Below are positions 33,400 to 33,530 of a stretch of DNA of 33,530 nt, in pieces (position 1 is the stretch's first letter; every line of letters begins with the position of its first letter). Location: the NCBI GenBank assembly GCA_934540955.1, contig CAKTCY010000019.1, forward strand, positions 1-33,530, given 5' to 3'. The notes under the pieces were generated by a model that had not been told where the DNA came from, searched no databases, and worked only from the letters and a program-made list of their open reading frames with translations. The translations under genes were made by a program, and so were the position numbers. Source of the stretch: an uncultured Faecalibacterium sp. (GTDB lineage Bacteria; Bacillota; Clostridia; Oscillospirales; Ruminococcaceae).

Positions 33400-33413
33400 G
33401 GGATGCTCTTATT

Positions 33414-33530
33414 TTACAGCACGAACTGGTAGTACACAAAGCCGCACAGCGCAATGGCTGCACACAGGATGGCCGTAATGGGCGGCACCCAGCGGATCAG
33501 CGCTTCTGCCACGCTGTCCCGGCTGTCCTC
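33414..33530 (-). CDS. 3' end of a membrane-protein gene (partial, cut by window edge)
   Basis: The frame open from the window edge to the TAA at 33414 gives 38 residues. They end in one hydrophobic segment (ITAILCAAIALCGFVYYQFVL) after a basic-acidic stretch. A clean terminator follows the stop, supporting a real gene end. The family cannot be judged from this piece. Confidence 0.6.
   Translation of the reverse strand, partial: EDSRDSVAEALIRWVPPITAILCAAIALCGFVYYQFVL

Overview
The window looks like a chromosomal segment of a high-GC gut Firmicute of the Oscillospiraceae, most likely Faecalibacterium or a close relative. This is inferred from gene content (CIRCE-controlled groESL, pyrimidine-nucleoside phosphorylase with phosphopentomutase, LuxS, LacI regulators), GC-rich coding with AGGAGG ribosome sites, and occasional TTG starts. 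No rRNA, tRNA, CRISPR array or intact transposon was seen.

Positions 1-11,290 are an accessory defence island. A leftward operon (5453 to 130) encodes an Eco57I-like adenine methylase/specificity protein and a GIY-YIG-helicase restriction subunit. It is controlled from a divergent promoter region by a small XRE regulator (5627-5929) with three ACTAGT boxes. Next come a HicA toxin and HicB antitoxin (6043-6752). A very AT-rich, 1188-residue SIR2 protein (10461 to 6895) follows, a candidate NAD-consuming abortive-infection effector. Its upstream neighbour is a short zinc-ribbon gene that looks like a truncated MqsA-type antitoxin. Near-identical hairpins lie at both edges of the island (69-106 and 11252-11289), and the right edge (10,900-11,390) carries tandem and inverted repeats that could be recombination scars.

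Positions 11,392-33,530 are mostly ordinary chromosome: groES-groEL with a perfect CIRCE operator; a divergent membrane acyltransferase; a diacylglycerol-kinase-family enzyme; a ClpA/ClpC-like unfoldase without a middle domain; a three-gene operon resembling B. subtilis ydjI/ydjG/ydjH (SPFH protein with zinc ribbons, zinc-ribbon membrane protein, TPM protein) but with no pspA in the window; trkA-trkH potassium uptake; deoB-pdp nucleoside salvage; pyruvate kinase with a structured leader, followed by luxS; a LacI regulator with an operator at its own promoter, followed by a HAD hydrolase; a membrane-anchored protein with a HEPN-like motif; and the 3' end of one more membrane-protein gene cut by the window edge.

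The parts most worth a second look are the SIR2/zinc-ribbon pair, the split restriction system with a compositionally foreign recognition half, the controller operators, the island-edge hairpins, the pyruvate kinase leader and the HEPN-like protein.
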